From assembly GCF_018531445.1 (NCBI RefSeq), contig NZ_JAHDTH010000051.1, positions 1 to 39,355 on the forward strand: a DNA stretch of 39,355 nucleotides, written 5' to 3'. Origin of the DNA: Pseudonocardia lacus (GTDB lineage Bacteria; Actinomycetota; Actinomycetes; Mycobacteriales; Pseudonocardiaceae). Each line of letters begins with the position of its first letter. Within the stretch, counting starts at the first letter, position 1. Position numbers and translations under genes: made by a program. Below, one piece after another: positions 26,514-34,064 of the stretch. Under the pieces are notes generated by a model, which was not told where the DNA came from, did not search any database, and saw only the letters and a program-made list of their open reading frames with translations.

Positions 26514-26540
26514 GCGCAGCGCAGCCTGGTGGCGCTGCGC
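26514..26540. promoter_or_regulatory. Operator-like inverted repeat between metF and the Rieske operon
   Basis: GCGCAGCGC (26514-26522) and GCGCTGCGC (26532-26540) form perfect 9-bp arms with a 9-nt centre, flanked by AT-rich TTA and CATAAA. It sits 62 nt before the TAGCGT box of the Rieske promoter and 180 nt before metF. This could be the common site of a regulator (LysR- or IclR-like spacing) for both directions. The rest of 26335-26600 shows no gene. Confidence 0.6.
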
Positions 26541-26601
26541 CATAAACGTCGGTGATGGTCGGCATCCCGATCTTTTGTTTCCGACCCGCCGTCGCGGTGC
26601 C

Positions 26602-26607
26602 TAGCGT
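26602..26607 (+). promoter_or_regulatory. -10 box of the Rieske operon promoter
   Basis: TAGCGT lies 7 nt before GTG 26615. This supports a leaderless mRNA and the choice of 26615 (or the adjacent in-frame GTG 26612) over the longer frame starting at 26552. Confidence 0.5.
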
Positions 26608-26614
26608 CGGGGTG

Positions 26615-27154
26615 GTGAGAATCGTGGTCTCGCGGCTCGACGAGTTCCCCCCTGGTGAGCGGAAGATCGTGCAGGCCGGGCGGCGGTCGATCGGTGTGTT
26701 CCGGATCGGCGACTCGTTCTACGCGATCAACAACTACTGCCCGCACCAGGGCGGCCCGCTGTGCCAGGGCCGGACGAAGCCCTGGCTGAGCTCCGGGCGC
26801 CCCGGCGAGTTCGTCCTCGACGAGGACGAGGCGCTGGTGGCCTGCCCCTGGCACGGCTGGGAGTACGACCTGGCCACCGGCCAGTCGTTCCTCGGACCAG
26901 GGGAGGCGCCCGTGCGCACGTACTCGGTGTCGGTGGAGTCGGCGTCGGTGGAGTCGGTGCCGGCGGACTCGGTGCCGGCGAACCCGGAGTCGGTGGACTC
27001 GGCGTCGGTGCCGGCGGTGTCCAAGGGCGGGCGCCGGCCCGGCCCGTACGTGGCCGACACGTTCCCCGTGCACGTCGAGGACGCCTACGTCGTCGTCGAG
27101 ACCAGTCCGCGCCCGGCCACGCAGCTGGCCGCCCGAGCCGGAGGTGACCGGTGA
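26615..27154 (+). CDS. Rieske [2Fe-2S] ferredoxin-like protein with a repeat-rich insertion
   Basis: A 179-residue protein. The cluster ligands are C42 and H44 (YCPHQGGPLCQG) and C77 and H80 (ACPWHGWEYDLATG). A 30-residue spacer lies between the two boxes. The normal final strand pair (VRTY...V and PVHVEDAYVVVE) is split by about 40 residues. Most of this insertion consists of six five-residue repeats (SVESA, SVESV, PADSV, PANPE, SVDSA, SVPAV). Stand-alone Rieske proteins pass electrons to oxygenases or act as regulatory redox domains, but no oxygenase alpha subunit is in the operon. First gene of a four-gene unit, overlapping the next start by 4 nt. Probably cytoplasmic, with no signal peptide. 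Confidence 0.85.
   Translation: MRIVVSRLDEFPPGERKIVQAGRRSIGVFRIGDSFYAINNYCPHQGGPLCQGRTKPWLSSGRPGEFVLDEDEALVACPWHGWEYDLATGQSFLGPGEAPVRTYSVSVESASVESVPADSVPANPESVDSASVPAVSKGGRRPGPYVADTFPVHVEDAYVVVETSPRPATQLAARAGGDR
26929..27018 (+). repeat. Six in-frame 15-bp tandem repeats inside the Rieske gene
   Basis: Units begin at 26929, 26944, 26959, 26974, 26989 and 27004. The first two differ only at the last base (GTCGGTGGAGTCGGC and ...GGT). The fifth, GTCGGTGGACTCGGC, differs from the first by one base. The others are more diverged. Being multiples of three, copies can be gained or lost without breaking the frame. Confidence 0.9.
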
Positions 27155-28284
27155 CCAGCACGATCGACACGCCCGCCACGACGGCGGCGCCGACGACCCG
27201 GACGCCGAACCGCGCCGCCCACACGATCGTCGACAGCGACATCCACCCGCACGCCCTGGCCCGCGACATCGCGCCGCGGCTGAGCGCGGAGCACCGCGAG
27301 CGCTGGGAGATGTTCGGCAGCCGGGTGCCCGGCCCGCCGGAGATCTACCCGCGGGTGCGCAACTCCGGGTTCCGGCTGGACTCCTGGCCGGAGGGCGGCT
27401 TCCCGGGCAGCGACCTGCAGATGACCCGCGACCAGCTGCTCGACGAGTACGGCATCGACCACGGCATCCTGATCCCGCTGCAGGGCCACACCTGGGGCGC
27501 CGAGCAGCCGCACTACGCGGCCGGGCTCACCCGCGCGGTCAACGACTGGATCGCCGAGGAGTGGCTCGACCCCGAGCCCCGGCTGCGCAGCTCCATCAAC
27601 ATCGCCACCGAGTCGCCCGACCTGGCCGCCGCGGAGATCCGCCGCCTCGCCGACGACCCGCGGTTCGTGCAGGTGCTGCTCTCGACCGGCGGCGAGTCCG
27701 GCTACGGCACCCGCCGCTACTGGCCCATCTACGCCGCCGCGGCCGAGGCCGGGCTGCCGATCTGCGCGCACACCGGAGGGCTCGAACAGCACCGCGGCGC
27801 CGGCTGGCCGTCGTTCTACCTCGAAGAGCACGTCTGGAACGGCAACACGATGGCCTCGCTGGTCACCAGCATGCTGTGCGAGGGGGTGTTCACCGAGTTC
27901 CCCGACCTGCAGGTCATCTGCGTCGAGGGCGGCATCGCCTGGGCAGGCCCGCTGATGTGGGCGCTGGACGACGCCTGGTCGCAGCTGCGCCGGGACGTGC
28001 CGCACCTGCGCAAGCCGCCCTCGGAGTACATCCGCGAGCACTTCTGGTTCACCACCCAGCCCATCGAGGAGCCCGACGACCCGGCCGACCTGGCCACGGC
28101 GCTGGAGCTGATCGGGATGGACGAGCGCATCATGTTCGCCTCGGACTACCCGCACTGGGACTTCGACTCGCCCCGCCAGGCGCCCAAGCTGTTCCCGGCC
28201 GCGCTGCGCCGCCAGATCATGGGCTCGAACGCGTGCGCGCTCTACGGGTTGCCCGAGCGCCCCGGTGCGGAGGGGGAGCGGTGA
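27151..28284 (+). CDS. Amidohydrolase-family (amidohydro_2 / ACMSD-like) metal-dependent enzyme, first of a tandem pair
   Basis: A 377-residue TIM-barrel protein of the amidohydrolase-2 group. Metal-site elements are VDSDIHPH near residue 27 (D-x-H), ICAHTGG (His) and FASDYPHWDFD (Asp) near the end. Segments LTRAVNDWIAEEWL, SLVTSMLCEGVFTEFPDLQVICVEGG and SEYIREHFWFTT are family-typical. The group includes aromatic-acid decarboxylases (LigW, gamma-resorcylate and ACMS decarboxylases) and ring-fission-product hydrolases (LigY), so decarboxylation or C-C hydrolysis is likely. The N-terminal ~20 residues are a Thr/Pro-rich tail. It overlaps the Rieske stop and the next start by 4 nt each. Substrate unknown. 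Confidence 0.88.
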   Translation: MTSTIDTPATTAAPTTRTPNRAAHTIVDSDIHPHALARDIAPRLSAEHRERWEMFGSRVPGPPEIYPRVRNSGFRLDSWPEGGFPGSDLQMTRDQLLDEYGIDHGILIPLQGHTWGAEQPHYAAGLTRAVNDWIAEEWLDPEPRLRSSINIATESPDLAAAEIRRLADDPRFVQVLLSTGGESGYGTRRYWPIYAAAAEAGLPICAHTGGLEQHRGAGWPSFYLEEHVWNGNTMASLVTSMLCEGVFTEFPDLQVICVEGGIAWAGPLMWALDDAWSQLRRDVPHLRKPPSEYIREHFWFTTQPIEEPDDPADLATALELIGMDERIMFASDYPHWDFDSPRQAPKLFPAALRRQIMGSNACALYGLPERPGAEGER

Positions 28285-29369
28285 GCGCCGCGACCGCGCC
28301 CGCCGTGGGCCTGGCCGTCGACGCCGTCGACGCCGATGTGCACTGCGCACCCACCGCCCTCACCGACCTCGCCCCGTTCATGGACCGGTACTGGCGCGGC
28401 TACATCGCCGAGGGCGGCGTCGCGCTCTCGCCCACCCAGGGCGGGGCCTACCCGCCGATGGCGCCGACCAGCCTCACCCCGGCGGCGCGGGCCGTCGGGT
28501 CGACGCCGCCGACCTCGGTCGAGCGCCTGCGCGCCGAGCTGCTCGACCCGTTCGCCGTGCGCACCGCCGTGCTGAACTGCACCACGTCGTTCCACTGCAA
28601 CCGCAACCCGTACTACGAGGCGGCGCTCACCCGCGCCGTCAACGACTGGCTACGCGCCGAGTGGCTGGCCCGCGACGAGCGGCTGCGCATGTCGATGGTG
28701 GTGCCCACGCTGGACACCGCGGCCGCGGTCGCCGAGATCGAGCGCATCGGCGACGAGCCCGGCGTCGTGCAGGTCCTGCTGCCGGTGCGCGCGGACGCGC
28801 CGTGGGGCAACGTCCGCCACCGCCCGATCCTGCGGGCCGCCGCGGAGCGCGGGCTGGTCGTCGGCGTGCACGCCTGGGGGCGCACCGGCAACGCGCCCAC
28901 CTCCAGCGGCATGACCCGCACCTACCTCGAGGACTACCTGGCCAACTCGCAGATCGTCGCCCAGGCCCAGGTCACCAGCCTGGTCACCGAGGGCGTGTTC
29001 GCCGAGCTGCCCGACCTGCGGGTCAGCCTGCTCGAATGCGGCTTCTCCTGGCTGCCCACGCTGCTGTGGCGCTTCGACAAGGACTGGAAGGGCGTCTGGC
29101 GGGAGGTGCCGTGGCTCGACCGCAGGCCGTCGGAGATCGTGCGCGAGCACCTGCGGCTGACCACCTCGCCCGCGCACCTGCCGGCCGAGCCCGAGCGGGC
29201 CCGCCGGGCGCTGGAGCTGTTCGACGCCGCCGACGTGCTGCTGCACGCCAGTGACCACCCGCACGACCACGGCCCCGGCGGCGAGCGCCTGCTCGCGGTG
29301 CTGACCGACGACGAGCGCGACCGCGTGCTGCGCGGCAACGCCACGGCCTGGTACCAGCTGGACCGGTGA
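28281..29369 (+). CDS. Amidohydrolase-family metal-dependent enzyme, second of a tandem pair
   Basis: A 362-residue paralogue of the preceding gene. It has VDADVHCAP (D-x-H), VVGVHAWG (His) and LLHASDHPHDHG (Asp) at the metal site. LTRAVNDWLRAEWL, QVTSLVTEGVFAELPDLRVSLLECG and SEIVREHLRLTT align with the first copy. It differs in the substrate-side segments, e.g. NCTTSFHCNRNPYYEA and a WGRTGNAPTSSG loop after the metal His. The two may form a hetero-oligomer or act in successive steps. GTG start overlapping the previous stop; its own stop overlaps the hydrolase start. Confidence 0.87.
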   Translation: MSAATAPAVGLAVDAVDADVHCAPTALTDLAPFMDRYWRGYIAEGGVALSPTQGGAYPPMAPTSLTPAARAVGSTPPTSVERLRAELLDPFAVRTAVLNCTTSFHCNRNPYYEAALTRAVNDWLRAEWLARDERLRMSMVVPTLDTAAAVAEIERIGDEPGVVQVLLPVRADAPWGNVRHRPILRAAAERGLVVGVHAWGRTGNAPTSSGMTRTYLEDYLANSQIVAQAQVTSLVTEGVFAELPDLRVSLLECGFSWLPTLLWRFDKDWKGVWREVPWLDRRPSEIVREHLRLTTSPAHLPAEPERARRALELFDAADVLLHASDHPHDHGPGGERLLAVLTDDERDRVLRGNATAWYQLDR

Positions 29370-30223
29370 TCCTGGAGGGCTTCACCGCCGCGGACGTCGA
29401 CACGCCGAGCGGGGGGCGCATCCGGGTCCGCAGGGCGGGGACCGGTCCGCCGGTCGTGCTGCTGCACGGCTACCCGCAGACGTCGGCGATGTGGCACCTC
29501 GTCGCCCCGGCGCTCGCCGCGGACCGCACGGTCGTCCTGGCCGACCTGCCCGGCTACGGCGACAGCCGGGCGGGCGCCGCGGACGTGGCCGCCGCCGGCA
29601 AGCGCGCGATGGCCGTCGAGGTGGTCGCGGTGATGCGGGCGCTGGACCACGAGCGCTTCGCCGTGGTCGGGCACGACCGGGGCGCGCGCTGCGCGTACCG
29701 GCTCGCGCTCGACCACCCCGACACGGTCACCGCGCTCGCGGTGCTGGACGTGCTGCCCACCGGCGACGTGTTCGCCCGGGTGGACGCCGCCTTCGCCCGC
29801 TCGGCGTGGCACTGGTTCTTCCTCGCCCAGCCCACCGACCTGCCGGAGCGGATGATCGCCGCCGACCCGGACGCCTTCTTCCTGCGCGGCACCCCCGCGT
29901 TCCACCCCGAGGCGCTGGCCGAGTACCGGCGCGCGTGGGCCCGGCCCGAGGTCGTGCACGCGATGTGCCAGGACTACCGGGCCGGGGCCGGCGTCGACAC
30001 CGGCGACGACGAGGCCGACCGCGGGGTGCGCACCATCTCCTGCCCGACGCTGGTGCTGTGGGGCGAGCGCGGCCCGCTCGGCCGGGAGCCGGACGTCCTG
30101 GGGCTCTGGCGGGCCTGGGCGCCCGCCGCCTTCGGCCGCGCCCTCGACTGCGGCCACTACCTGGCCGAGGAGCGCCCCGCCGAGACGCTGGCCGCGATCC
30201 GGGAGCTGCTGGACGGCCGGTAG
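29366..30223 (+). CDS. Alpha/beta hydrolase, fluoroacetate/haloacetate dehalogenase-like
   Basis: A 285-residue hydrolase. The nucleophile elbow is GHDRGARCAYR with Asp104. Arg105 and Arg108 match the carboxylate-binding arginines of fluoroacetate dehalogenases. Asp128, His264 (CGHYL) complete the triad. His149 and Trp150 (AWHWFFLAQP) and Tyr204 (CQDYRAG) match the halide-binding trio. All seven positions named for the Burkholderia FA1 enzyme (from memory) are present. The chain is about 8 residues shorter than FA1 between Trp150 and Tyr204, next to the pocket. Family members outside this group include epoxide hydrolases, so the natural substrate may not be a haloacid. Last gene of the coupled operon. 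Confidence 0.85.
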   Translation: MILEGFTAADVDTPSGGRIRVRRAGTGPPVVLLHGYPQTSAMWHLVAPALAADRTVVLADLPGYGDSRAGAADVAAAGKRAMAVEVVAVMRALDHERFAVVGHDRGARCAYRLALDHPDTVTALAVLDVLPTGDVFARVDAAFARSAWHWFFLAQPTDLPERMIAADPDAFFLRGTPAFHPEALAEYRRAWARPEVVHAMCQDYRAGAGVDTGDDEADRGVRTISCPTLVLWGERGPLGREPDVLGLWRAWAPAAFGRALDCGHYLAEERPAETLAAIRELLDGR

Positions 30224-30280
30224 TGCTCGGTCACCTCGGCGGTCGGGGGGAGCCCGGACGGTCGCCGCCTGCCCGGGTCG

Positions 30281-30919
30281 TCATCTCCTGGCCGAGTAGT
30301 AGCCGAGGAACATGTCCACGCCACGGTCGACGAGCTCGTCCGCACGCTTCTCGTCGATCCGTTCGCCGTAGGCGATGTGGGCGAAGTGCGGGTAGAGCAC
30401 GAGCGCGTACAGCTGGACCAGCGCCAGCTCGATGTCCGGGATGTCGAGCTCCCCGAGATCGATGCGTCTGCGGAACTCCTCGGCCAGGACCGCGGATGTC
30501 GGGCCCGGGCCGTTGGCCTTCCACGCCGCACCGAGCTCCGGGAACCGCTGCGCCTCGCTGGCGACCAGCGTGCGCAGCGCGAGCACCTGCGGCTGGGCCA
30601 TCCCGGCCACCCACCCCCGCGCCGTCCGCACGAGGACCTCACGGATGTCGTCGGACTCCTCCAGGCTCGTGCGCAGGGCCGACTTCGGCTGTTCGAGCGC
30701 TTCCTCGAGGGCGTCGTGGACGACCGCCAGGAAGAGTTCCCGCTTGCTGCCGAAGTGGTTGTAGATCGTCACCTTCGACACGTCGGCCCGCTGGGCGATG
30801 AGGTCGATGCCGGCTTCGAAGCCGCGGGCGAGGAACACCTCGCGGGCGGCCTCCACGATCGCCCGGCGCTTGAGATCGGCCCGCTCGCCGGTGGGCGCCC
30901 GTCCGCGCACGTCGGTCAT
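30281..30919 (-). CDS. TetR-family repressor divergent from an MFS pump
   Basis: A 212-residue protein. The DNA-binding domain (about residues 12-62) includes [45 protein letters not shown]. The C-terminal domain is of the AefR-like type ([16 protein letters not shown]). ATG 30919 follows TACCCT (30926-30931, minus strand) by 6 nt and no ribosome site, so it is leaderless; GTG 30940 would add seven residues. Multiple GAACTG/CAGTTC sites fill the 161-bp divergent gap and should bind it. The MFS gene is its evident target. Base composition in this gap is less GC-rich than its surroundings. Confidence 0.9.
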   Translation of the reverse strand: MTDVRGRAPTGERADLKRRAIVEAAREVFLARGFEAGIDLIAQRADVSKVTIYNHFGSKRELFLAVVHDALEEALEQPKSALRTSLEESDDIREVLVRTARGWVAGMAQPQVLALRTLVASEAQRFPELGAAWKANGPGPTSAVLAEEFRRRIDLGELDIPDIELALVQLYALVLYPHFAHIAYGERIDEKRADELVDRGVDMFLGYYSARR

Positions 30920-30939
30920 GCCGGCAGGGTACCAAGTCA

Positions 30940-31036
30940 CTGAACTGCTCCGTTCAGTTCAGCGCCGGACGCGGCTCCGACGAGGCAACTGAACTGTACT
31001 GTTGCGTTCACATGAACTGGTACGTACAGTTCAGTT
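30940..31036. promoter_or_regulatory. Operator array of GAACTG/CAGTTC dyads
   Basis: Three nested or adjacent dyads. CTGAACTG-7nt-CAGTTCAG lies at 30940-30962. AACTGAACTGTAC (30987-30999) has its exact complement at 31024-31036, 24 nt apart. GTTCA-CA-TGAAC (31006-31017) sits inside that gap. The word GAACTG or its complement occurs about seven times in 97 bp. It spans the promoters of the TetR gene (left) and the MFS gene (right). Confidence 0.85.
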
Positions 31037-31080
31037 CGCGTGACCGGGACTGCTGCCTCCACATGACAAGGGGTGTACTC

Positions 31081-32529
31081 ATGTCGTCCGAGCTCAGATC
31101 GACCTCGGTGGTGCCCGCGGCCGAGCCGCGCCGGGACCGTCGGGCCGCGCGGTTGGCCTTGTTGTCGTTCGCGATGCTGATCGTCTCCCTGGACCAGTAC
31201 ATCGTCGTGGTCGCGCTGCCCCGGATCGGCGCCGACCTGGGCTACACCGCCCAGACCCTGCAGGCGGTCATCAGCGCGTACGCGATCGCCTCCAGCGGGT
31301 TCCTGCTGTTCGGCGGCCGGGCCGCGGACCTGCTGGGCCCGCGCCGGGTGCTCGTCGCCGGGCTGGTGCTCTACGCCGTGGCGTCCGCCGTCGGAGGTCT
31401 GGCGACCGTGCCGTTGGTCCAGCTCGCCGGCCGGGCGCTGCAGGGACTCGGCGGCGCGCTGGTCTTCCCCAGCACCTTGGCGATCATCAACTCCGCCTTC
31501 GCCGAGGGCCGCGACCGCAACCGCGCGCTGAGCGTGTGGGGCGGGGCCGGCGCCGCGGGCCTGGTCGTCGGGGTCCTGTTCGGAGGGGCGCTCACGCAGG
31601 GCTTCGGGTGGCGAGCGGTGTTCTTCGTCAACGTCCCGCTGGCCGGCGCCGCGATCGTCCTGGTGTTCGCGCTCATCGGTGCCGACGGGGCCCGCGAGGT
31701 GGGTCGGCGGTTCGACCTGCCCGGCGCGCTGAGCGTCACCGCGGCGGTGACCCTGTTGGTGTTCGCGTTGGTCCGCGGGCCGGACGTGGGATGGGGCTCG
31801 CCGGAGATCGTGGCCGCGGTCGTCGCCGGTTCGCTCCTGCTCGCGGCGTTCGCCGTGATCGAGCGGCGCAGCGCGGATCCGCTCCTGCCGCTGCACCTGC
31901 TGGCCAACCGCAGTCTCATGCTGGCCGTGGTGGTCGCGTCGATGTTCACGGCGACCTTCGGGACACTGCTGTACTTCCTGTCGATCCACCTCCAGGACGT
32001 GTGGGGGTACGACGCGCTGGCCACCGGTCTCGGGTTCCTGCTCCCGACCGCGGTGGTCGTGTCCGGCTCGATCCTGGCCGGACCCGTGGTGACCCGAATC
32101 GGTGTGCGACGCACGCTGTTCGGCGCGCTCGCCGTCGGTGCCGCGGGCGCGTGCCTGCTCGGCCTCGCTCTCGCCCCCGATGGCTCCTACGCCTGGCTGG
32201 TGCCCGGCCTGATCGCGGTCAGCATCGGCGACGGGATGGTGTTCACGACCATGTACATCGCCGCGGCGCAGGGGGTGTCCGACCGGCAGCAGGGGGTCGC
32301 CTCGGGCGTCGTGACCACCGGCTCGGGGGTCGGCGCCGCGGTCGGCCTCGCGGTGCTGGTCCTGATCGCGAACGCCGACGCCCGCGGTCTCGACGGCGTA
32401 GCGCTCCGGATCGCCACCAGCGGCGGGATCAGGACCGCCGTGTTCGTCATCGCTTCCGGGATCGTGCTCACCTGCTTGGTGGCGCTCGCCTTCGGGCGCC
32501 GCTCCGCCGCGGTGGTGGACCGGGCATGA
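31081..32529 (+). CDS. MFS drug transporter, DHA2-like (14 helices)
   Basis: A 482-residue membrane protein from ATG 31081 with AAGGGG upstream; the in-frame ATG at 31012 lies inside the operator array. Features are the N-terminal [19 protein letters not shown], the motif A-like loop [14 protein letters not shown], the motif C region [33 protein letters not shown], and about 14 hydrophobic segments. It is a likely proton-driven exporter in the plasma membrane, controlled by the divergent TetR protein. A LysE-like fragment begins 20 bp after its stop. Confidence 0.92.
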   Translation: MSSELRSTSVVPAAEPRRDRRAARLALLSFAMLIVSLDQYIVVVALPRIGADLGYTAQTLQAVISAYAIASSGFLLFGGRAADLLGPRRVLVAGLVLYAVASAVGGLATVPLVQLAGRALQGLGGALVFPSTLAIINSAFAEGRDRNRALSVWGGAGAAGLVVGVLFGGALTQGFGWRAVFFVNVPLAGAAIVLVFALIGADGAREVGRRFDLPGALSVTAAVTLLVFALVRGPDVGWGSPEIVAAVVAGSLLLAAFAVIERRSADPLLPLHLLANRSLMLAVVVASMFTATFGTLLYFLSIHLQDVWGYDALATGLGFLLPTAVVVSGSILAGPVVTRIGVRRTLFGALAVGAAGACLLGLALAPDGSYAWLVPGLIAVSIGDGMVFTTMYIAAAQGVSDRQQGVASGVVTTGSGVGAAVGLAVLVLIANADARGLDGVALRIATSGGIRTAVFVIASGIVLTCLVALAFGRRSAAVVDRA

Positions 32530-32548
32530 CCGGCGTCGTAGGGAAGGA

Positions 32549-32752
32549 GTGGGCGCGGACCTGCTGGGTTGCCCGCCGACGTTCCTCGTGGCGGTCGTCC
32601 TGATCTCCGCCTCGCCCGGTCCGGCGATGGCGCTCATCCTGCGCCGCGCTGCGCTGCGGGGCTTCCGGGGCGCGATACCGACCGTCCTCGGTGCGGGTGG
32701 CGGCGAGCACCGACTCGTACCGCGAACGGCACCCGATCACGGTGGTTGGTGA
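32549..32752 (+). pseudogene. Truncated LysE/RhtB-family exporter
   Basis: The first ~45 codons from GTG 32549 encode the N-terminal helix and signature of LysE-family exporters: FLVAVVLISASPGPAMALILRRAALRGFRGAIPTVLG, including the S-PGP motif. After about 32690 the similarity stops and the frame ends at 32752, whereas intact members have about 200 residues. The following bases (about 32691-32745) can be read as a coding-like fragment RVAASTDSYRERHPITVVGD in the adjacent frame, from an unidentified gene. So a deletion or rearrangement has joined two gene pieces here, next to the 3' end of a convergent TetR gene. Confidence 0.7.
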
Positions 32753-33360
32753 CGTGCCGGAGGGAGTTGGCGCGTCCGTGTGCGGTTCCGGTGGGCGTTC
32801 AGGTAAGGGCGGAGGAGGCGGTCGAGCAGCGCCAGCGCCGCGGCGCCGTCGTCGGGCTCGACGTCCTGGCAGGCGCGCAGGATCGCCGCGTTGACCAGCT
32901 CGGCCATCCGCTCGGGCTCCGGTTCGCCGAGCCGGCGCAGGGCCTCGAGGAGGGGCTCGCGCTGGCGGATGTGGAACTGCGAGCTGTGCTCGTGCAGCAC
33001 CGCCGGGTCGATGAGGGTGCGCAGCGCCTTCGCCACCGTCTGCTCCGGGCCGGTGAACAGTTCGACGTTGGCCTCGACGTACGCCCACACCCGATCGGCG
33101 GGGGTGGACGCGGCGTCGACGTGGTCGAGCACCCGCGTGGTCCAGGCCGGGAAGACGTCGGCGACGACGCCGTGCAGCAGCGCCTCGCGGGAGGTGAAGT
33201 ACTGGTAGACGCTGGGTCTGGCCAGGCCGACCCTGGCGCCGGCTGCGGCCAGCGACGGCGCCCTGCCCGTCTCTTCCAGGAGTGCCCGTGCCGCATCCAG
33301 GATCGCCCGCCGCCGCAGCTTGCGGTGCTCGGCGACGGTGGGGGCCTGGATGCGGGGCAC
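32737..33360 (-). CDS. TetR-family regulator of the ABC transporter operon
   Basis: A 207-residue protein. GTG 33360 has GGAGGG upstream. The DNA-binding domain (about residues 14-60) includes RRRAILDAARALLEETG...LAAAGARVGLARPSVYQYFTSREALL. The C-terminal end is Arg/Pro/His-rich and runs into the pseudogene region, so the last ~15 residues may not be original. It is the third gene after the permease and ATPase on the same strand, 29 bp behind the ATPase, and probably autoregulates the operon through the dyad at 35186-35200. Confidence 0.88.
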   Translation of the reverse strand: MPRIQAPTVAEHRKLRRRAILDAARALLEETGRAPSLAAAGARVGLARPSVYQYFTSREALLHGVVADVFPAWTTRVLDHVDAASTPADRVWAYVEANVELFTGPEQTVAKALRTLIDPAVLHEHSSQFHIRQREPLLEALRRLGEPEPERMAELVNAAILRACQDVEPDDGAAALALLDRLLRPYLNAHRNRTRTRQLPPARHQPP

Positions 33361-33389
33361 GGCACCCTCCGTTCAGCGGTAGGCGCGTG

Positions 33390-34064
33390 TCACGCCAGGG
33401 CGGGCTGCTGCTCGGTCAACCCGCCGTCGACCATCTCGAGCACCCGGTCGCAGTGGCCCAGCACGTCGTGGTCGTGGGTCACGACCACTGTACCCATCCC
33501 GTAGCGGTGGGTCTCCCTGGCCAGCAGGCCCAGGACCTCGCGGCGACGGTCGAGAGCGGCGGTCGGCTCGTCCACGAGCAGCATCCCGGGCCGGGTGACG
33601 AGGGCCCGGGCGATGCCGATCCGCTGGCGTTCCCCACCGGAGAGCTGGTGGGGCCTGCGGTCCGCCCGGTGCTCCATGCCGACCTCGGCGAGCAGTTCGC
33701 GCGGGTCGCGGGGGTCCTCGATCCGCGCGAAGGTCAGCGGCAGCCGGATCTGATCGAGGGCGGTCAGCGCCGGGATCAGGTTGTTGCTCTGGAAGACGTA
33801 GCCGATCCGCTCCCGACGAATCCGCGCCCGCTCCCGTTCCGACCCGGCCAGGTCGACACCGTCGATCACCACCCGGCCCTCGTCGGGCACGGTGAGCCCG
33901 CCCGCCACGGCGAGCAGGCTCGACTTGCCCGCCCCGGACGGGCCGACGACCGCGACGATCTCGCCCCGCGGGACGTGCAGGGAGACGCGGTCGAGGGCGA
34001 CGGTCTCGTCCTCCCCGTCCCCATGACGCAGGGTGACCTGGTCCACGACCAGTCCGGTGCTCAT
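33390..34064 (-). CDS. ABC transporter ATP-binding protein (MacB/DevA-like)
   Basis: A 224-residue ATPase. Walker A is GPSGAGKSS (41-49), the Q-loop region FQSNNLIPALTALDQIRLP, the signature LSGGERQR, Walker B MLLVDEPTAALD, and an H-loop in VVVTHDHDV. The type is that of LolD/MacB/HrtA/DevA ATPases, which work with FtsX-like permeases to extrude substrates mechanically. ATG 34064 overlaps the permease stop (ATGA), so the two are coupled. If the permease is inactive, as its frameshift suggests, this ATPase has lost its local partner. Confidence 0.95.
   Translation of the reverse strand: MSTGLVVDQVTLRHGDGEDETVALDRVSLHVPRGEIVAVVGPSGAGKSSLLAVAGGLTVPDEGRVVIDGVDLAGSERERARIRRERIGYVFQSNNLIPALTALDQIRLPLTFARIEDPRDPRELLAEVGMEHRADRRPHQLSGGERQRIGIARALVTRPGMLLVDEPTAALDRRREVLGLLARETHRYGMGTVVVTHDHDVLGHCDRVLEMVDGGLTEQQPALA

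Noticed and set aside
26929..27018. CRISPR-like or other direct repeat array
   Set aside because: Fifteen-bp units with no spacers, fully in frame within a gene; it is a coding tandem repeat.
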